Assembly: GCF_020149765.1 (NCBI RefSeq)
Contig: NZ_CP083808.1
Span: 186,001-250,000 of the forward strand
Source of the DNA: Pantoea agglomerans
GTDB lineage: Bacteria; Pseudomonadota; Gammaproteobacteria; Enterobacterales; Enterobacteriaceae
Length of the DNA: 64,000 nucleotides
Direction of reading: 5' to 3'
The notes below the pieces were generated by a model that saw only the letters and a program-made list of their open reading frames with translations, made no database searches and was not told where the DNA came from. The position numbers were made by a program, and so were the translations under genes. Every line of letters begins with the position of its first letter. The stretch's first letter is position 1. Of this stretch, positions 7,501-17,273 are shown one piece after another.

Positions 7501-9531
7501 TTACAGGCTCGGGAAGGTGATATTGTTGCCCGGCGCTTCACGGTGCAGATGGATAAAGTTCAGGTGACGCTCGTACTGATCGAGAATGTCGATAATCACC
7601 TGCTCTTTGCTGTAGTCCGTCAGGTCGTTGCCCTGGCTACCCTCCAGCAGAAAGGTTTCCAGCCGGTAGTAGGTCGATTTGCCGCTGCGCGCGCGGTAGG
7701 TAAAGCCCGGCACCGAGTACTGCTGCGGCCAAACCTGATAGACGAAATCCTGCTCCTCACCCAGGTTGACGCGCAAATCGATATACCCCAGGGCGCTCTC
7801 CTCTGCCTCATGGCGCGCCAGCGTCACGCGGCCGCCGCGCAGCTCCAGCTCTTTCGCCACCTCCTGCATCGCCGGGAAGATCACGCTATCCATCATCTGC
7901 TGGGTGTAGCGCGAGCCGGGATAGTTCATCAGCCGCGACAGACGTTTCTTCCAGCTCAGCCGGTCGCTGCTGGTGGCCAGATAGGGCGCGGTATCACGGC
8001 TGGCGCTGGCGCGGCGGTAATCTTCCACCTTCAGGGATTTATAAAGCCCTGCCATTACAAAGAAGATTACAAAGCTGAACGGCAGACCCATGATCACCGT
8101 GGTGTTTTGCAGCGCGGAGATACCGTTGGTCATCAGCATGCTCAGCGTCAGCACGCCAATCGCTACCGACCAGAAGATGCGCAGCCAGTTCGGCGCATCG
8201 CTGTTGATATCCTTGAGTTTTGAGGTGAAGTTGCCCAGCACCAGCGAGCCGGAGTCCGCCGACGTGACGTAGAACAGCATACCGGTAATGGTGGCGACCG
8301 AGGCGCTCAGCTTAAAGGCGGGATACTGCTCCAGCAGCAGATAGAAGCCGCGCTCCGCGTGAGCCATCACCTCCTGCGCAAAGCCGCTGTTGCCGTGTAG
8401 GATCTCATAGAGCGCGGCGTTGCCGAATATCGACAGCCACAGCAGCGTAAAGGTAAAGGGAATAATCAGCGTGCCCAGCACAAACTCGCGGATAGTACGG
8501 CCACGGGAAATACGCGCGAGGAAGAGCCCCACGAACGGCGACCAGGCGACCCACCAGGCCCAGAAGAACAGCGTCCAGCTGTTCATCCACTGCGTCGGAC
8601 GGTCGAAGGCGAAAGTGTTAAGCGTCATGCCCATAAAGCGGTTGATATAGTCGCCGACGTTCAGCACCAGCGCGTTAAGCAGGAAATCGGTTTTGCCGAA
8701 AAAGAGCACAAACAGGATCAGGCCAAGCGCCAGCGCCACGTTTAGCTCGGAAAGGATACGGATCCCCTTGTCGACGCCGGACGTTACCGAAATCGTGGCG
8801 ATCACCACTGACAGCACGATAAGCGCGGTCTGCGCCGCCAGCCCTTCCGGAATATCAAACAGCACGTTCAGCCCGTAGTTCAGCTGTACTACGCCGATGC
8901 CGAGCGTAGTGGCGATGCCGAAAATGGTGCCTACCACCGCCGCGATATCAACGGTATGGCCGATGGGGCCGTTAATACGCTTGCCGAAGATAGGATAGAG
9001 CGCCGAGCGGATGGTGAGCGGCAGGTTGTAGCGGTAGCTGAAGTAGCCAAGCGCGATGCCCATCAGCGCATACATCGACCAGCCGGTCAGGCCATAGTGG
9101 AACAGCGTCCAGACCATCGCCTGTCGCGCCGCTTCCAGGGTCTGGCCCGCGCCTTCCGGCGGCTGCATATACTGCGTCACCGGCTCCGCCACCGAGAAAA
9201 ACATCAGGTCGATGCCGATACCGGCGGCAAACAGCATCGCCGACCAGCTCAGCAGGCTGAACTCCGGCTTGGACTGCTCCGGCCCCAGCTTAATCGCGCC
9301 AAAGCGGGAACAGGCCATAAACAGCACGAATACGATGTAAAGCGTCGCGGCCAGCATGTAATACCAGCCAAACGTAGACGATACCCAGTTCACTGCCGCC
9401 TGAATCCATGCCCCGGCCTGCTCGCTGAAGAGAATCGTCACCAGTGAAAATGTCAGAATCAGTCCGGCTGAGGTGTAGAACACCACAGGATTGATTCTGT
9501 CTTTTTCACTTGCAGGTGGATTAATCATCAA
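7501..9531 (-). CDS. betT: High-affinity choline transporter BetT (BCCT family)
   Basis: A 676-residue inner membrane protein, the same length as E. coli BetT (677). The N-terminal half has about twelve membrane segments, with the tryptophan-rich BCCT signature FFWAWWVAWSPFVGLFLARISRGR split by a few residues. The last 150 residues form a hydrophilic C-terminal domain typical of BetT, thought to sense osmotic strength. It imports choline with protons or sodium. It is transcribed away from betI across a shared control region that contains the BetI palindrome, the standard enterobacterial arrangement betT <- -> betIBA. Expression should rise with osmotic stress and choline. Confidence 0.95.
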   Translation of the reverse strand: MMINPPASEKDRINPVVFYTSAGLILTFSLVTILFSEQAGAWIQAAVNWVSSTFGWYYMLAATLYIVFVLFMACSRFGAIKLGPEQSKPEFSLLSWSAMLFAAGIGIDLMFFSVAEPVTQYMQPPEGAGQTLEAARQAMVWTLFHYGLTGWSMYALMGIALGYFSYRYNLPLTIRSALYPIFGKRINGPIGHTVDIAAVVGTIFGIATTLGIGVVQLNYGLNVLFDIPEGLAAQTALIVLSVVIATISVTSGVDKGIRILSELNVALALGLILFVLFFGKTDFLLNALVLNVGDYINRFMGMTLNTFAFDRPTQWMNSWTLFFWAWWVAWSPFVGLFLARISRGRTIREFVLGTLIIPFTFTLLWLSIFGNAALYEILHGNSGFAQEVMAHAERGFYLLLEQYPAFKLSASVATITGMLFYVTSADSGSLVLGNFTSKLKDINSDAPNWLRIFWSVAIGVLTLSMLMTNGISALQNTTVIMGLPFSFVIFFVMAGLYKSLKVEDYRRASASRDTAPYLATSSDRLSWKKRLSRLMNYPGSRYTQQMMDSVIFPAMQEVAKELELRGGRVTLARHEAEESALGYIDLRVNLGEEQDFVYQVWPQQYSVPGFTYRARSGKSTYYRLETFLLEGSQGNDLTDYSKEQVIIDILDQYERHLNFIHLHREAPGNNITFPSL

Positions 9532-9675
9532 TTACCTCTGTTTTAGTATCTATTTCAGTACGTTATACAAACCCCTGATTGCGATGGACGTCCTTTATTT
9601 TTATTCCCTGACGGCTAAGCGCAGCGGCGCTTAGCAACAATCAAGGTACAACATCCTAACAACTTTCTTTTTTAT

Positions 9676-9689
9676 ATTGAACGTTCAAT
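9676..9689. promoter_or_regulatory. BetI operator palindrome
   Basis: The sequence ATTGAACGTTCAAT is a perfect 14-base palindrome in the divergent betT-betI control region, 48 bases before the betI start codon. TetR-type BetI binds such an element in E. coli and releases it when choline is present. No other palindrome of this quality is seen between the two genes. Confidence 0.75.
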
Positions 9690-9736
9690 CAATAAAAGTT
9701 CTAATAGTGGACTTGTTTAGGGGCGGAGCGCTTGTC

Positions 9737-10333
9737 ATGCCAAAGGTAGGAATGCAGCCGATACGACGTCGGCAGCTGATTGATGCAACTCTGGAAACCA
9801 TTAACGAAGTCGGGATTAACGACGCCACCATCGCGCAGATTGCGCGGCGCGCAGGCGTCTCGACCGGCATCATCAGCCACTACTTCAAAGACAAGAACGG
9901 TCTGCTGGAAGCCACCATGCGCGACATCACGCGACAGCTGCGCGACGCGGTGGCGATCAGGCTCAGGCCGCTGGCGGACGCCAGTACCGAGGCGCGTCTC
10001 TGTGCCATCGTCGAGGGCAACTTCGATGAGAGCCAGCTGCATAAGGCGGCGATGAAGGCCTGGCTCGATTTCTGGTCGAGCAGCATGCATCAGCCCCAGC
10101 TCAACCGGCTGGAGCGCGTCAGCAGCAGCCGCCTCTTCTCCGCGCTGGCCGCAGAGTTCCGCCGCGAGCTGCCGCGCGAGGCGGCGCGCACCGCCGCTTA
10201 CGGGCTGGCGGCGCTGATCGACGGCCTCTGGCTGCGCGCGGCGCTGGGCGGCAAACCCTTTGATTTTCAGCTGGCTCGCTCGTTAACGACCCAGTTCATA
10301 CGCCAGCAGCTCGCTGGCAACACCCATCCCTGA
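9737..10333 (+). CDS. betI: Choline-responsive repressor BetI (TetR family)
   Basis: A 198-residue TetR-type regulator. The N-terminal [20 protein letters not shown] and the helix-turn-helix [20 protein letters not shown] are almost the same as in E. coli BetI. The C-terminal ligand domain includes [20 protein letters not shown], also typical. It represses betT and betIBA and is relieved by choline. The frame extends upstream to 9677, but the ATG at 9737 matches the known N-terminus, and the earlier start would lie inside the operator. It is the first gene of the operon and is followed by betB after 13 bases. Confidence 0.95.
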   Translation: MPKVGMQPIRRRQLIDATLETINEVGINDATIAQIARRAGVSTGIISHYFKDKNGLLEATMRDITRQLRDAVAIRLRPLADASTEARLCAIVEGNFDESQLHKAAMKAWLDFWSSSMHQPQLNRLERVSSSRLFSALAAEFRRELPREAARTAAYGLAALIDGLWLRAALGGKPFDFQLARSLTTQFIRQQLAGNTHP

Positions 10334-10346
10334 TAAAGGAGGAACC

Positions 10347-11819
10347 ATGTCCCGATTCGCAGAGCAGCACCTCTATATTGATGGCGCTTACGTCCCGGCA
10401 GCGGCTGGCGACACCTTTGACACCATCAATCCCGCTAACGGCGACGTGCTGGCGAAGGTGCATGAGGCGGGCCGCGCTGACGTTGACCGCGCCGTTGCTG
10501 CCGCGCGCAAAGGCCAGAAGGTCTGGGCGGCAATGACCGCGATGCAGCGCTCGCGCATTCTGCGCCGCGCGGTAGATATCTTGCGCGAGCGCAACGACGA
10601 ACTGGCCGCGCTGGAAACGCTGGACACCGGCAAACCGCTGAGCGAAACCGCCAGCGTGGATATCGTCACCGGCGCGGACGTGCTGGAGTACTACGCGGGC
10701 CTGATCCCGTCGCTGGAGGGCCAGCAGATCCCGCTGCGCGATACCTCTTTTGTCTACACGCGCCGCGAGCCGCTCGGTGTGGTAGCGGGTATCGGCGCGT
10801 GGAACTACCCGATTCAAATCGCCCTGTGGAAATCTGCCCCGGCGCTGGCGGCGGGCAATGCGATGATCTTCAAGCCGAGTGAAGTTACGCCGCTTACCGC
10901 GCTGAAGCTGGCGGAGATCTATAGCGAAGCGGGCGTGCCGGACGGCGTGTTTAATGTGCTGCCGGGCAGCGGCGCGGTAACCGGCCAGCTGCTGACCGAG
11001 CATCCCGGCATCGATAAAGTCTCTTTCACCGGTGGCGTCGCCAGCGGTAAAAAAGTGATGGCCAACGCGGCGGGCTCGACCCTGAAAGAGGTCACCATGG
11101 AGCTGGGCGGTAAGTCGCCGCTGATTGTCTTTGACGATGCCGATCTCGACCTCGCCGCAGATATCGCCATGATGGCCAACTTCTACAGTTCCGGTCAGGT
11201 CTGCACCAACGGCACCCGCGTCTTTGTTCCGGCCAGCCTGAAGGCTGCGTTTGAAGAAAAAATTGTGGCGCGCGTCGCCCGCATTCGCGCCGGCGACCTC
11301 AACGATCCCGCTACCAACTTCGGCCCGCTGGTGAGCTTTGCCCACCGCGACAACGTGATGCGCTATATCGAAACCGGTATCGCCGAAGGCGCGCGCCTGC
11401 TGTGCGGCGGCAAGCGGATGCAGGGGGACGCGTTTGATAAGGGCGCCTGGGTAGAGCCGACGGTGTTCACCGACTGCCGCGATGAGATGACTATCGTACG
11501 CGAAGAAATCTTCGGGCCGGTGATGTCGATTCTGAGCTATGAGAGCGAAGACGAAGTGGTACGCCGCGCCAACGCCACAGAATATGGCCTGGCCGCGGGT
11601 CTGGTCACGCAGGATCTTAACCGCGCGCATCGCGTTATCCACCAGATTGAAGCCGGTATTTGCTGGATTAACACCTGGGGTGAATCGGCGGCGGAGATGC
11701 CTGTCGGGGGTTACAAGCACTCGGGCATTGGCCGCGAAAATGGCCTGATGACCCTGCAAAATTATACCCAGGTGAAATCCGTACAGGTCGAGCTCGACCG
11801 TTTTCAGTCGGTATTTTAA
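10347..11819 (+). CDS. betB: Betaine aldehyde dehydrogenase BetB
   Basis: A 490-residue NAD(P)-dependent aldehyde dehydrogenase, the same length as E. coli BetB. The general-base glutamate lies in [11 protein letters not shown] and the catalytic cysteine in [15 protein letters not shown]. The cofactor region [18 protein letters not shown] is intact. It oxidises betaine aldehyde to the osmoprotectant glycine betaine in the cytoplasm, the second step after BetA. It has a strong ribosome site (AAAGGAGG) before its ATG, and lies between betI and betA in the normal order. Confidence 0.97.
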   Translation: MSRFAEQHLYIDGAYVPAAAGDTFDTINPANGDVLAKVHEAGRADVDRAVAAARKGQKVWAAMTAMQRSRILRRAVDILRERNDELAALETLDTGKPLSETASVDIVTGADVLEYYAGLIPSLEGQQIPLRDTSFVYTRREPLGVVAGIGAWNYPIQIALWKSAPALAAGNAMIFKPSEVTPLTALKLAEIYSEAGVPDGVFNVLPGSGAVTGQLLTEHPGIDKVSFTGGVASGKKVMANAAGSTLKEVTMELGGKSPLIVFDDADLDLAADIAMMANFYSSGQVCTNGTRVFVPASLKAAFEEKIVARVARIRAGDLNDPATNFGPLVSFAHRDNVMRYIETGIAEGARLLCGGKRMQGDAFDKGAWVEPTVFTDCRDEMTIVREEIFGPVMSILSYESEDEVVRRANATEYGLAAGLVTQDLNRAHRVIHQIEAGICWINTWGESAAEMPVGGYKHSGIGRENGLMTLQNYTQVKSVQVELDRFQSVF

Positions 11820-11846
11820 TTAATGCATCAACCTGAGGAGCGACTA

Positions 11847-13526
11847 ATGGAATTTGATTACATCATTATCGGAGCCGGATCCGCAGGGAACGTTTTGGCT
11901 ACCCGACTGACCGAAGACAGCGACGTCAACGTTCTGCTGCTGGAAGCGGGCGGCCCAGATTACCGTATGGATTTTCGCACGCAGATGCCTGCGGCGCTTG
12001 CCTACCCTTTGCAGGGAAAACGCTATAACTGGGCGTATGAAACCGAGCCAGAACCCCATATGAACAACCGCCGCATGGAGTGCGGACGCGGTAAAGGACT
12101 GGGCGGCTCATCGCTGATCAACGGCATGTGCTATATCCGCGCCAACGCGATGGATCTCGACGGCTGGGCGCAGGCGCCGGGCCTGGAGTCCTGGTCCTAT
12201 CTCAACTGCCTGCCCTACTACCGTAAGGCGGAAACGCGCGACATCGGGCCGAATGAGTATCACGGCGGCGACGGCCCAGTCTGCGTGGCGACGCCGAAGG
12301 CAGGCAATAATCCGCTGTTCGCCGCAATGATTGAGGCAGGCGTCGAGGCGGGCTATCCGCGCACCGAGGATTTGAACGGTTATCAGCAGGAGGGCTTCGG
12401 CCCGATGGATCGCACCGTCACGCCGCAGGGACGCCGCTCCAGCACCGCGCGTGGCTATCTCGATCGGGCGAAAAACCGTCCGAACCTGAAAATTATTACC
12501 CATGCCATTACCGATCGCATTCTGTTCGACGGCAAGCGCGCCGTCGGCGTGCAGTATCTGCTCGGTGCCAGCAACACGTCGCACAAGGTGCATGCGCGGC
12601 GCGAAGTGCTGCTCTGCGCGGGCGCCATCGCCTCGCCGCAGATTCTGCAGCGCTCCGGCGTCGGCGCGGCCAGCCTGCTGAAGTCATTCGATATTCCCGT
12701 GGTGCATGACCTGCCGGGCGTCGGCGAGAACCTTCAGGATCATCTGGAGATGTATCTGCAGTACGAGTGCAAAGAGCCGGTGTCGCTCTACCCGGCCCTG
12801 AAATGGTGGAACCAGCCGAAGATTGGCGCGGAGTGGATGTTTAACGGCACCGGCATCGGCGCCAGCAACCACTTTGAGGCGGGCGGCTTTATCCGCAGCC
12901 GCGAAGAGTTCGCCTGGCCGAATATTCAGTATCACTTCCTGCCGGTGGCGATTAACTACAACGGTTCAAACGCGGTCAACGCGCACGGCTTCCAGTGTCA
13001 CGTTGGCTCGATGCGTTCGCCGAGCCGCGGCCATGTGCGCATTAAATCGCGCGATCCGCGCCGCCATCCGGCGATCCTGTTTAACTATATGGCCAGCGAG
13101 CAGGACTGGCACGAGTTCCGCGACGCTATCCGCATTACGCGCCAGATAATTAACCAGCCGGCGCTGGACAAGTTCCGCGGTCGCGAAATCAGCCCCGGCG
13201 TAGAGTGCGAAACCGACGAGCAGCTGGATGAGTTCGTGCGCAACCACGCCGAAACGGCCTACCATCCGTGCGGCACCTGTAAAATGGGCAGCGACGAGAT
13301 GGCGGTGGTCGATGGTGAAGGCCGCGTGCACGGCATGCAGGGACTGCGCGTGGTGGATGCGTCGATTATGCCGCTGATTATTACCGGCAACCTGAATGCG
13401 ACCACTATTATGATCGGCGAGAAAATTGCTGACAATATTCGCGGTCGCCAGCCGCTTCCCGCCTCGACGGCAAGCTACTTTGTCGCGGGCGAAACGCCGG
13501 TGCGCGGCGAACCGCGACGGGCTTAA
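11847..13526 (+). CDS. betA: Choline dehydrogenase BetA
   Basis: A 559-residue FAD enzyme of the GMC oxidoreductase family. The N-terminal dinucleotide motif is [17 protein letters not shown], and the GMC signature 1 appears as [19 protein letters not shown]. The C-terminal [16 protein letters not shown] and [15 protein letters not shown] hold the conserved active-site region with its His and Asn. It oxidises choline to betaine aldehyde at the membrane, feeding BetB. The frame opens at 11823, but the ATG at 11847 follows a GAGGAG ribosome site and starts exactly at the FAD domain, so it is preferred. The operon ends at a strong terminator just after the stop. Confidence 0.97.
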   Translation: MEFDYIIIGAGSAGNVLATRLTEDSDVNVLLLEAGGPDYRMDFRTQMPAALAYPLQGKRYNWAYETEPEPHMNNRRMECGRGKGLGGSSLINGMCYIRANAMDLDGWAQAPGLESWSYLNCLPYYRKAETRDIGPNEYHGGDGPVCVATPKAGNNPLFAAMIEAGVEAGYPRTEDLNGYQQEGFGPMDRTVTPQGRRSSTARGYLDRAKNRPNLKIITHAITDRILFDGKRAVGVQYLLGASNTSHKVHARREVLLCAGAIASPQILQRSGVGAASLLKSFDIPVVHDLPGVGENLQDHLEMYLQYECKEPVSLYPALKWWNQPKIGAEWMFNGTGIGASNHFEAGGFIRSREEFAWPNIQYHFLPVAINYNGSNAVNAHGFQCHVGSMRSPSRGHVRIKSRDPRRHPAILFNYMASEQDWHEFRDAIRITRQIINQPALDKFRGREISPGVECETDEQLDEFVRNHAETAYHPCGTCKMGSDEMAVVDGEGRVHGMQGLRVVDASIMPLIITGNLNATTIMIGEKIADNIRGRQPLPASTASYFVAGETPVRGEPRRA

Positions 13527-13530
13527 ACGC

Positions 13531-13554
13531 AAAAGCCCGCTTCGGCGGGCTTTT
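13531..13554. terminator. Bidirectional terminator after betA
   Basis: AAAAGCCCGC-TTCG-GCGGGCTTTT is a perfect ten-base stem with a stable TTCG loop, A-rich on the left and T-rich on the right. It separates betA from a convergent oxidoreductase gene and should end both transcripts. Confidence 0.95.
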
Positions 13555-13558
13555 GCCG

Positions 13559-14887
13559 TTACATCATCTGCGGCTCGCGGATCGCATTGCCTTTATCGAA
13601 GCGCGCCAGGCGGTACGGCGCGATATCGGTAAAGCGCTGACAGTTTGTCATCAGCTGCGCGCAGAGCAGGCCCGCGCCAGGGCCGATACCGAAACCATGT
13701 CCGCTAAAGCCTGATGCGACAAACAGGCCGGGCACGCGCGGCATCTCATCGATAACCGGCACCAGATCTGGCGTGGTATCAATCCAGCCGCCCCAGGCGT
13801 GATCGATTTTAATCCCCTCCAGCGCAGGAAAGGCCTTCACCAGAATGCCCAGCGCTTCGTTCAGAATCTGCCGATCGGGCTTCGGGTCCAGCACGCGGAT
13901 CTTCTCAAACGGCGACACCCCATTGTTCGACCAGGATCCCGCCGCCTCCGGCCCGTTAAAAAAGGAGCCGTTCAGCCGCAGCTTGAGCTTTTTGGCGATC
14001 TTACTGCGGTACATCGGATAGAACTTCGTCGTATAGCGGATATTCTGCGGCGCGAGATCGAGCTGGCCGCGGCCGGGGATCGCCACGGTGTAGCTGCCGT
14101 CCAGCCGACGGCGGATACAAAGCTCGGGCATGCTCAGACAGCCCTGAATCACTTCCGGCGCCGCCGTGGTTTTAAACGCGGTGCCGAGAATATTGGCGCT
14201 GGGCAGGTCGATACCGTACTGCTTGCAGAAGCGCGAACTCCATGCGCCGCCGCAGCAGATCACCTGGCTGGCGCGCACGCGGCCGCGTTCTGTCCAGACG
14301 CCGGAAACGCGGCCCGCGCTGATATCCAGCCCGCGTACCGCGCAGCGCTGATGAAGGGATGCGCCCAGCTTTTGTGCGCCGACGGCGATAGCGGGTGCCG
14401 CAAGCGACGGCTCGGCTCGACCGTCGGTCGGCGACCAGATGCCGCCGGCCCAGCGCGCCTGCTCTCCCAGCCGCTCGTATACCTCTTTCGGCGACAGCAG
14501 ATGGCTGACGAAACCGATCTGCTTCGCCTGTTTGCCCCACTGCTCCCAGCGCGCCACGTCCGCCTCGTTCTGCGTGCCGTAGAGGATGCCGCTGCGGCGA
14601 AAGCCGAGATCCAGGCCGATTTCGTTGCCCAGCTCTTCCCAGCGCTGCAGGCTACGCATCGCCAGCGGCAGTTCGTAGAGGTCGCGGTTTTGTTGTCTCA
14701 CCCATCCCCAGTTGCGCCCCGACTGCTCGCCGCCGATAACACCTTTTTCAAACAGCGCGACCGAAACGCCCTGCTTCGCCAGCTCATAGGCGACGGAGGT
14801 GCCGATAATGCCGCCGCCGATCACCACCACATCGACCTGCTCGGGAAAGGTCGGGCTGTCTGTGACAGCATTGATTTTGATGCGCAT
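13559..14887 (-). CDS. DadA/PuuB-type FAD-dependent amino acid or amine oxidoreductase
   Basis: A 442-residue protein of the DAO (FAD-dependent oxidoreductase) fold. VDVVVIGGGIIGTSVAYELA at residues 18-37 is the FAD-binding Rossmann motif, and the C-terminal GLFVASGFSGHGFGIGPGAG is the conserved flavin-contact loop of DadA/PuuB/sarcosine oxidase relatives. It should oxidise a C-N bond of an amino acid, N-methyl amino acid or polyamine derivative; the substrate is not clear. It starts 26 bases after an XRE-cupin regulator on the same strand, and a polar amino acid ABC transporter lies beyond, so I infer that uptake and oxidation serve one compound. It could also process a betaine breakdown product, given the bet genes next door. 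Confidence 0.85.
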   Translation of the reverse strand: MRIKINAVTDSPTFPEQVDVVVIGGGIIGTSVAYELAKQGVSVALFEKGVIGGEQSGRNWGWVRQQNRDLYELPLAMRSLQRWEELGNEIGLDLGFRRSGILYGTQNEADVARWEQWGKQAKQIGFVSHLLSPKEVYERLGEQARWAGGIWSPTDGRAEPSLAAPAIAVGAQKLGASLHQRCAVRGLDISAGRVSGVWTERGRVRASQVICCGGAWSSRFCKQYGIDLPSANILGTAFKTTAAPEVIQGCLSMPELCIRRRLDGSYTVAIPGRGQLDLAPQNIRYTTKFYPMYRSKIAKKLKLRLNGSFFNGPEAAGSWSNNGVSPFEKIRVLDPKPDRQILNEALGILVKAFPALEGIKIDHAWGGWIDTTPDLVPVIDEMPRVPGLFVASGFSGHGFGIGPGAGLLCAQLMTNCQRFTDIAPYRLARFDKGNAIREPQMM

Positions 14888-14913
14888 AGAGAAACCTTAT
14901 TAATTCAGGGCGT

Positions 14914-15519
14914 TCAGAGATGCTTTTCAGGCGGAATATGCATGATCCACAACACTCTGGCGTCGCGCTCCGTATGGTTGAAAATGTTATGCGGCAGATG
15001 GCTCTTAAACTGAAAGCTGTCGCCGGTCATCAGGCGCGCGGCATCGCCATTGATCTCCAGCGTCAGCTCGCCTTCGACCACCAGCCCCGCCTTTTCGCCC
15101 TGGCCAATCAGCATTTCGTCGGAGCGCACGCCGGGAGGAATGTCGATGAGCATAAACTGCATATCGTGATCGCCCGAAGGCGACAGCATCTCTTTGGCGA
15201 TGCCGCGTTTGCCGACGTTAAAGCGCGGCCGCTCCGCGCTGCGGCGCACATAGTGCTCGGCGCCGCGCAGCGATGCGGCGCTCTCCTCCAGAAAAGCCGT
15301 CAGCGGCACTTTCAGCACCAGCCGGAGCTGTTCAAGCACCCGCACGGTAGGGTTTGTCAGGTTGCGTTCAATCTGGCTGATGGCCCCGGCTGACACGTTC
15401 GCCAGCAGCGCCAGTTCGGTAATGGTCAGATTGCGCGCCTTACGCAGGCTTTTCAGCCGCGATCCAATATCCGTTTCGGCGGCCCCTGGCTCCGCTCTGG
15501 GTTGCGATGCGTTTTTCAT
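14914..15519 (-). CDS. XRE-family regulator with C-terminal cupin domain (PuuR-like)
   Basis: A 201-residue regulator. Residues about 22-76 form the helix-turn-helix (LKSLRKARNLTITELALLAN then VSAGAISQIERNLTNPT), and about 125-195 form a small cupin with the strand GLVVEGELTLEINGDAARLM and the loop SFQFKSHLPHNIFNHTE. Relatives such as PuuR sense a small molecule through the cupin and control polyamine or amino acid catabolism. It lies between the oxidase and the substrate-binding protein gene, all on the minus strand. The two matching palindromes at 16371 and 16561 are the obvious candidate operators. The ligand is unknown. Confidence 0.88.
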   Translation of the reverse strand: MKNASQPRAEPGAAETDIGSRLKSLRKARNLTITELALLANVSAGAISQIERNLTNPTVRVLEQLRLVLKVPLTAFLEESAASLRGAEHYVRRSAERPRFNVGKRGIAKEMLSPSGDHDMQFMLIDIPPGVRSDEMLIGQGEKAGLVVEGELTLEINGDAARLMTGDSFQFKSHLPHNIFNHTERDARVLWIMHIPPEKHL

Positions 15520-15566
15520 CTCATGCTCTTTTATGCCGCCGCGCCTGCAGGTCGGCCTGGATTAAG

Positions 15567-16331
15567 TCAGGGCATGCCCCATTTGTCCTTGATGGTCTGA
15601 AGCGTGCCGTCCTGTTTCATGGCGGTTAAGGCGCTGTCGATCTCCGCCAGCAGTTTATCGTTACCTTTCTTCACGCCGAACGCCATCGGAGAAACATGCT
15701 CAGGCTGATAGCCTTCCACAACGTGCATGCCTTTCAGCCCGCCCGCTTTAGCCTGCGCTTTTAAAATGGGATAGTCATTCATCCCGGCCGCAATGCGGCC
15801 TAGCGAGAGATCGCGCGTCATATCCGCCGGGCTGTCATAGACTTTCACCTCTTTGGCGATGCCGCTCTGCATCAGGCTTTGGGTATAATCGGTGCCGGCC
15901 ATGGTGCCCACCACGTCGCCTTTTAAATCCTGCCAGGAGTGATATTTTTTCTCGTTGTCGTCGCGCACCACCAGCCCCGCGCCAAAGGCTGTGACCGGCT
16001 GCGAAAACCCGATTCGCTTCGCGCGCTCCGGTGTCGGCGTCATACCGGCGACGATCATATCGATCTTACCGGCGATAACCGACTGGATCAGCGTTGAGAA
16101 AGGCACGGCGGTAAAATTGACCTCCAGATGCTGACGCCTGGCCACCTCCGCCGCGACGTCCGGCATAAAGCCTTCGATTTTCCCACTTTGGGTGTTCAGG
16201 AAGGTGGTTGGTGCGCTGGAGGGCGGCGATCCCGCCGTTAAGGCGGCGGCCTGGGCATTCAGGCTGACCAGGGCGGTCACGCCCATGGCTATAGAGAGAT
16301 TCAGCAGGCTTATTTTGCGGACGACAGACAT
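15567..16331 (-). CDS. Polar amino acid ABC transporter, substrate-binding protein
   Basis: A 254-residue periplasmic binding protein of the SBP_bac_3 family. The signal peptide ends near AQA/AAL (residues 27-31). GFMPDVAAEVARRQHLEVNF and VIAGKIDMIVAGMTPTPERA are the usual ligand-contact segments of HisJ/FliY relatives, and the second lobe ends with TLQTIKDKWGMP. It captures an amino acid or a related cation or polyamine for the permease encoded divergently at 16622. It has its own promoter region, with TTGACA at 16400-16405 on the minus strand and a palindrome over the presumed -10 element. Confidence 0.88.
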   Translation of the reverse strand: MSVVRKISLLNLSIAMGVTALVSLNAQAAALTAGSPPSSAPTTFLNTQSGKIEGFMPDVAAEVARRQHLEVNFTAVPFSTLIQSVIAGKIDMIVAGMTPTPERAKRIGFSQPVTAFGAGLVVRDDNEKKYHSWQDLKGDVVGTMAGTDYTQSLMQSGIAKEVKVYDSPADMTRDLSLGRIAAGMNDYPILKAQAKAGGLKGMHVVEGYQPEHVSPMAFGVKKGNDKLLAEIDSALTAMKQDGTLQTIKDKWGMP

Positions 16332-16370
16332 AACTCACTCCTGGTTCAGTAGCGAAAGGGCGAACGTCTT

Positions 16371-16386
16371 TTTCACTATAATGAAA
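16371..16386. promoter_or_regulatory. Palindromic operator at the minus-strand promoter of the binding-protein gene
   Basis: TTTCACTATAATGAAA forms TTTCA-N6-TGAAA, an inverted repeat that overlaps a minus-strand -10-like element (TATAGT); a consensus -35 (TTGACA on the minus strand) lies at 16400-16405. A near copy lies at 16561-16576 by the divergent promoter. The likely ligand protein is the XRE-cupin regulator at 14914-15519. Confidence 0.6.
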
Positions 16387-16560
16387 TTTATGCTGCCGCT
16401 GTCAACGTTTTATTTTGTGAAAACGTGGCGCCTCACACATTGTCAAAAAAGCCGTTGATTTAATTTATTCCCCTATCTATAGCTGTTTCTTATCGCGGTA
16501 ATAACAATTCGCTATCTTACAGAAGCGGGTAATTATTGACAGCGCCTGGTGGGTAAAGAT

Positions 16561-16576
16561 ATTCATTATAATGAAT
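16561..16576. promoter_or_regulatory. Palindromic operator at the plus-strand promoter of the permease operon
   Basis: ATTCATTATAATGAAT is a perfect 16-base palindrome with the same core as the element at 16371-16386. TTGACA lies at 16536-16541, so the palindrome would cover the -10 region and block the promoter when bound. It lies 46 bases before the permease start codon. Confidence 0.65.
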
Positions 16577-16621
16577 TGCCGTTGCCCCGATACCCGTGTG
16601 CAGCACGTTCAGGAGCCTGAT

Positions 16622-17272
16622 ATGGACTGGAGCAGCATTCATACCTACCTGCCCTTTTTGCTAAAAGGGGCTGAAATGACGATATCCATTACGCTGCTGT
16701 CGCTGGCGATCAGTACGCCGCTGGGGCTGATATTTGCCGCGGCAAAGATGTGCCCGTGGAAAATTATTTCCTGGCCGGTGGCGACGGTGATAAATATTAC
16801 CCGCGGCCTGCCGATGATTGTGGTGCTGTTTTATATCTATTTTGTCTTTCCCGATATTGGTATCACCCTGACTTCTTTTCAGGCCAGCGTGATCGGTATC
16901 GCTTTTTGCTTCTCCACCTATATCGCCGAAATATTTCGTGCCGGTATTGAGTCCGTCGATCGCGGTCAGCTTGAAGCGGCGCGCTCAATGGGAATGGGCT
17001 TTCTCAAAGCGATGCGCCGCGTCATCCTGCCGCAGGCGTTTCACGTCGCGCTGCCGCCCTACAGCAATACGCTGGTGATGATGCTAAAAGATTCCGCCCT
17101 CGCCTCGACCATTGCCGTAACGGAAATGACCCGGCAGGGCCAGCTGATCGCCGCGTCGACCTTTGACAACACCACGGTCTATACGCTGGTGGCGGTGCTG
17201 TATCTGCTGCTGTGCATGCCGCTGATGGCCCTGACCAAACGGCTGGAGAAACGCCAGATTAAAGGAGCCTGA
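16622..17272 (+). CDS. Polar amino acid ABC transporter, permease
   Basis: A 216-residue inner membrane permease with about five membrane segments, typical of the HisMQ type. The EAA loop that docks to the ATPase reads EAARSMGMGFLKAMRRVILPQA when two pieces are joined, at about residues 119-140. The frame opens at 16571, but AGGAG lies nine bases before the ATG at 16622 and the family N-terminus starts there. Only one permease gene is present, so it would act as a homodimer. It overlaps in function with the ATPase gene that follows after one base. Confidence 0.9.
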   Translation: MDWSSIHTYLPFLLKGAEMTISITLLSLAISTPLGLIFAAAKMCPWKIISWPVATVINITRGLPMIVVLFYIYFVFPDIGITLTSFQASVIGIAFCFSTYIAEIFRAGIESVDRGQLEAARSMGMGFLKAMRRVILPQAFHVALPPYSNTLVMMLKDSALASTIAVTEMTRQGQLIAASTFDNTTVYTLVAVLYLLLCMPLMALTKRLEKRQIKGA

Positions 17273-17273
17273 G

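Noticed and set aside
10296..11759. 487-codon open frame antisense to betB
   Set aside because: It mirrors betB codon by codon in a GC-rich gene, has no family resemblance, and betB is certain.
13799..15013. 404-codon plus-strand open frame across the oxidase gene
   Set aside because: Overlaps a well-supported FAD oxidoreductase on the other strand and resembles nothing.
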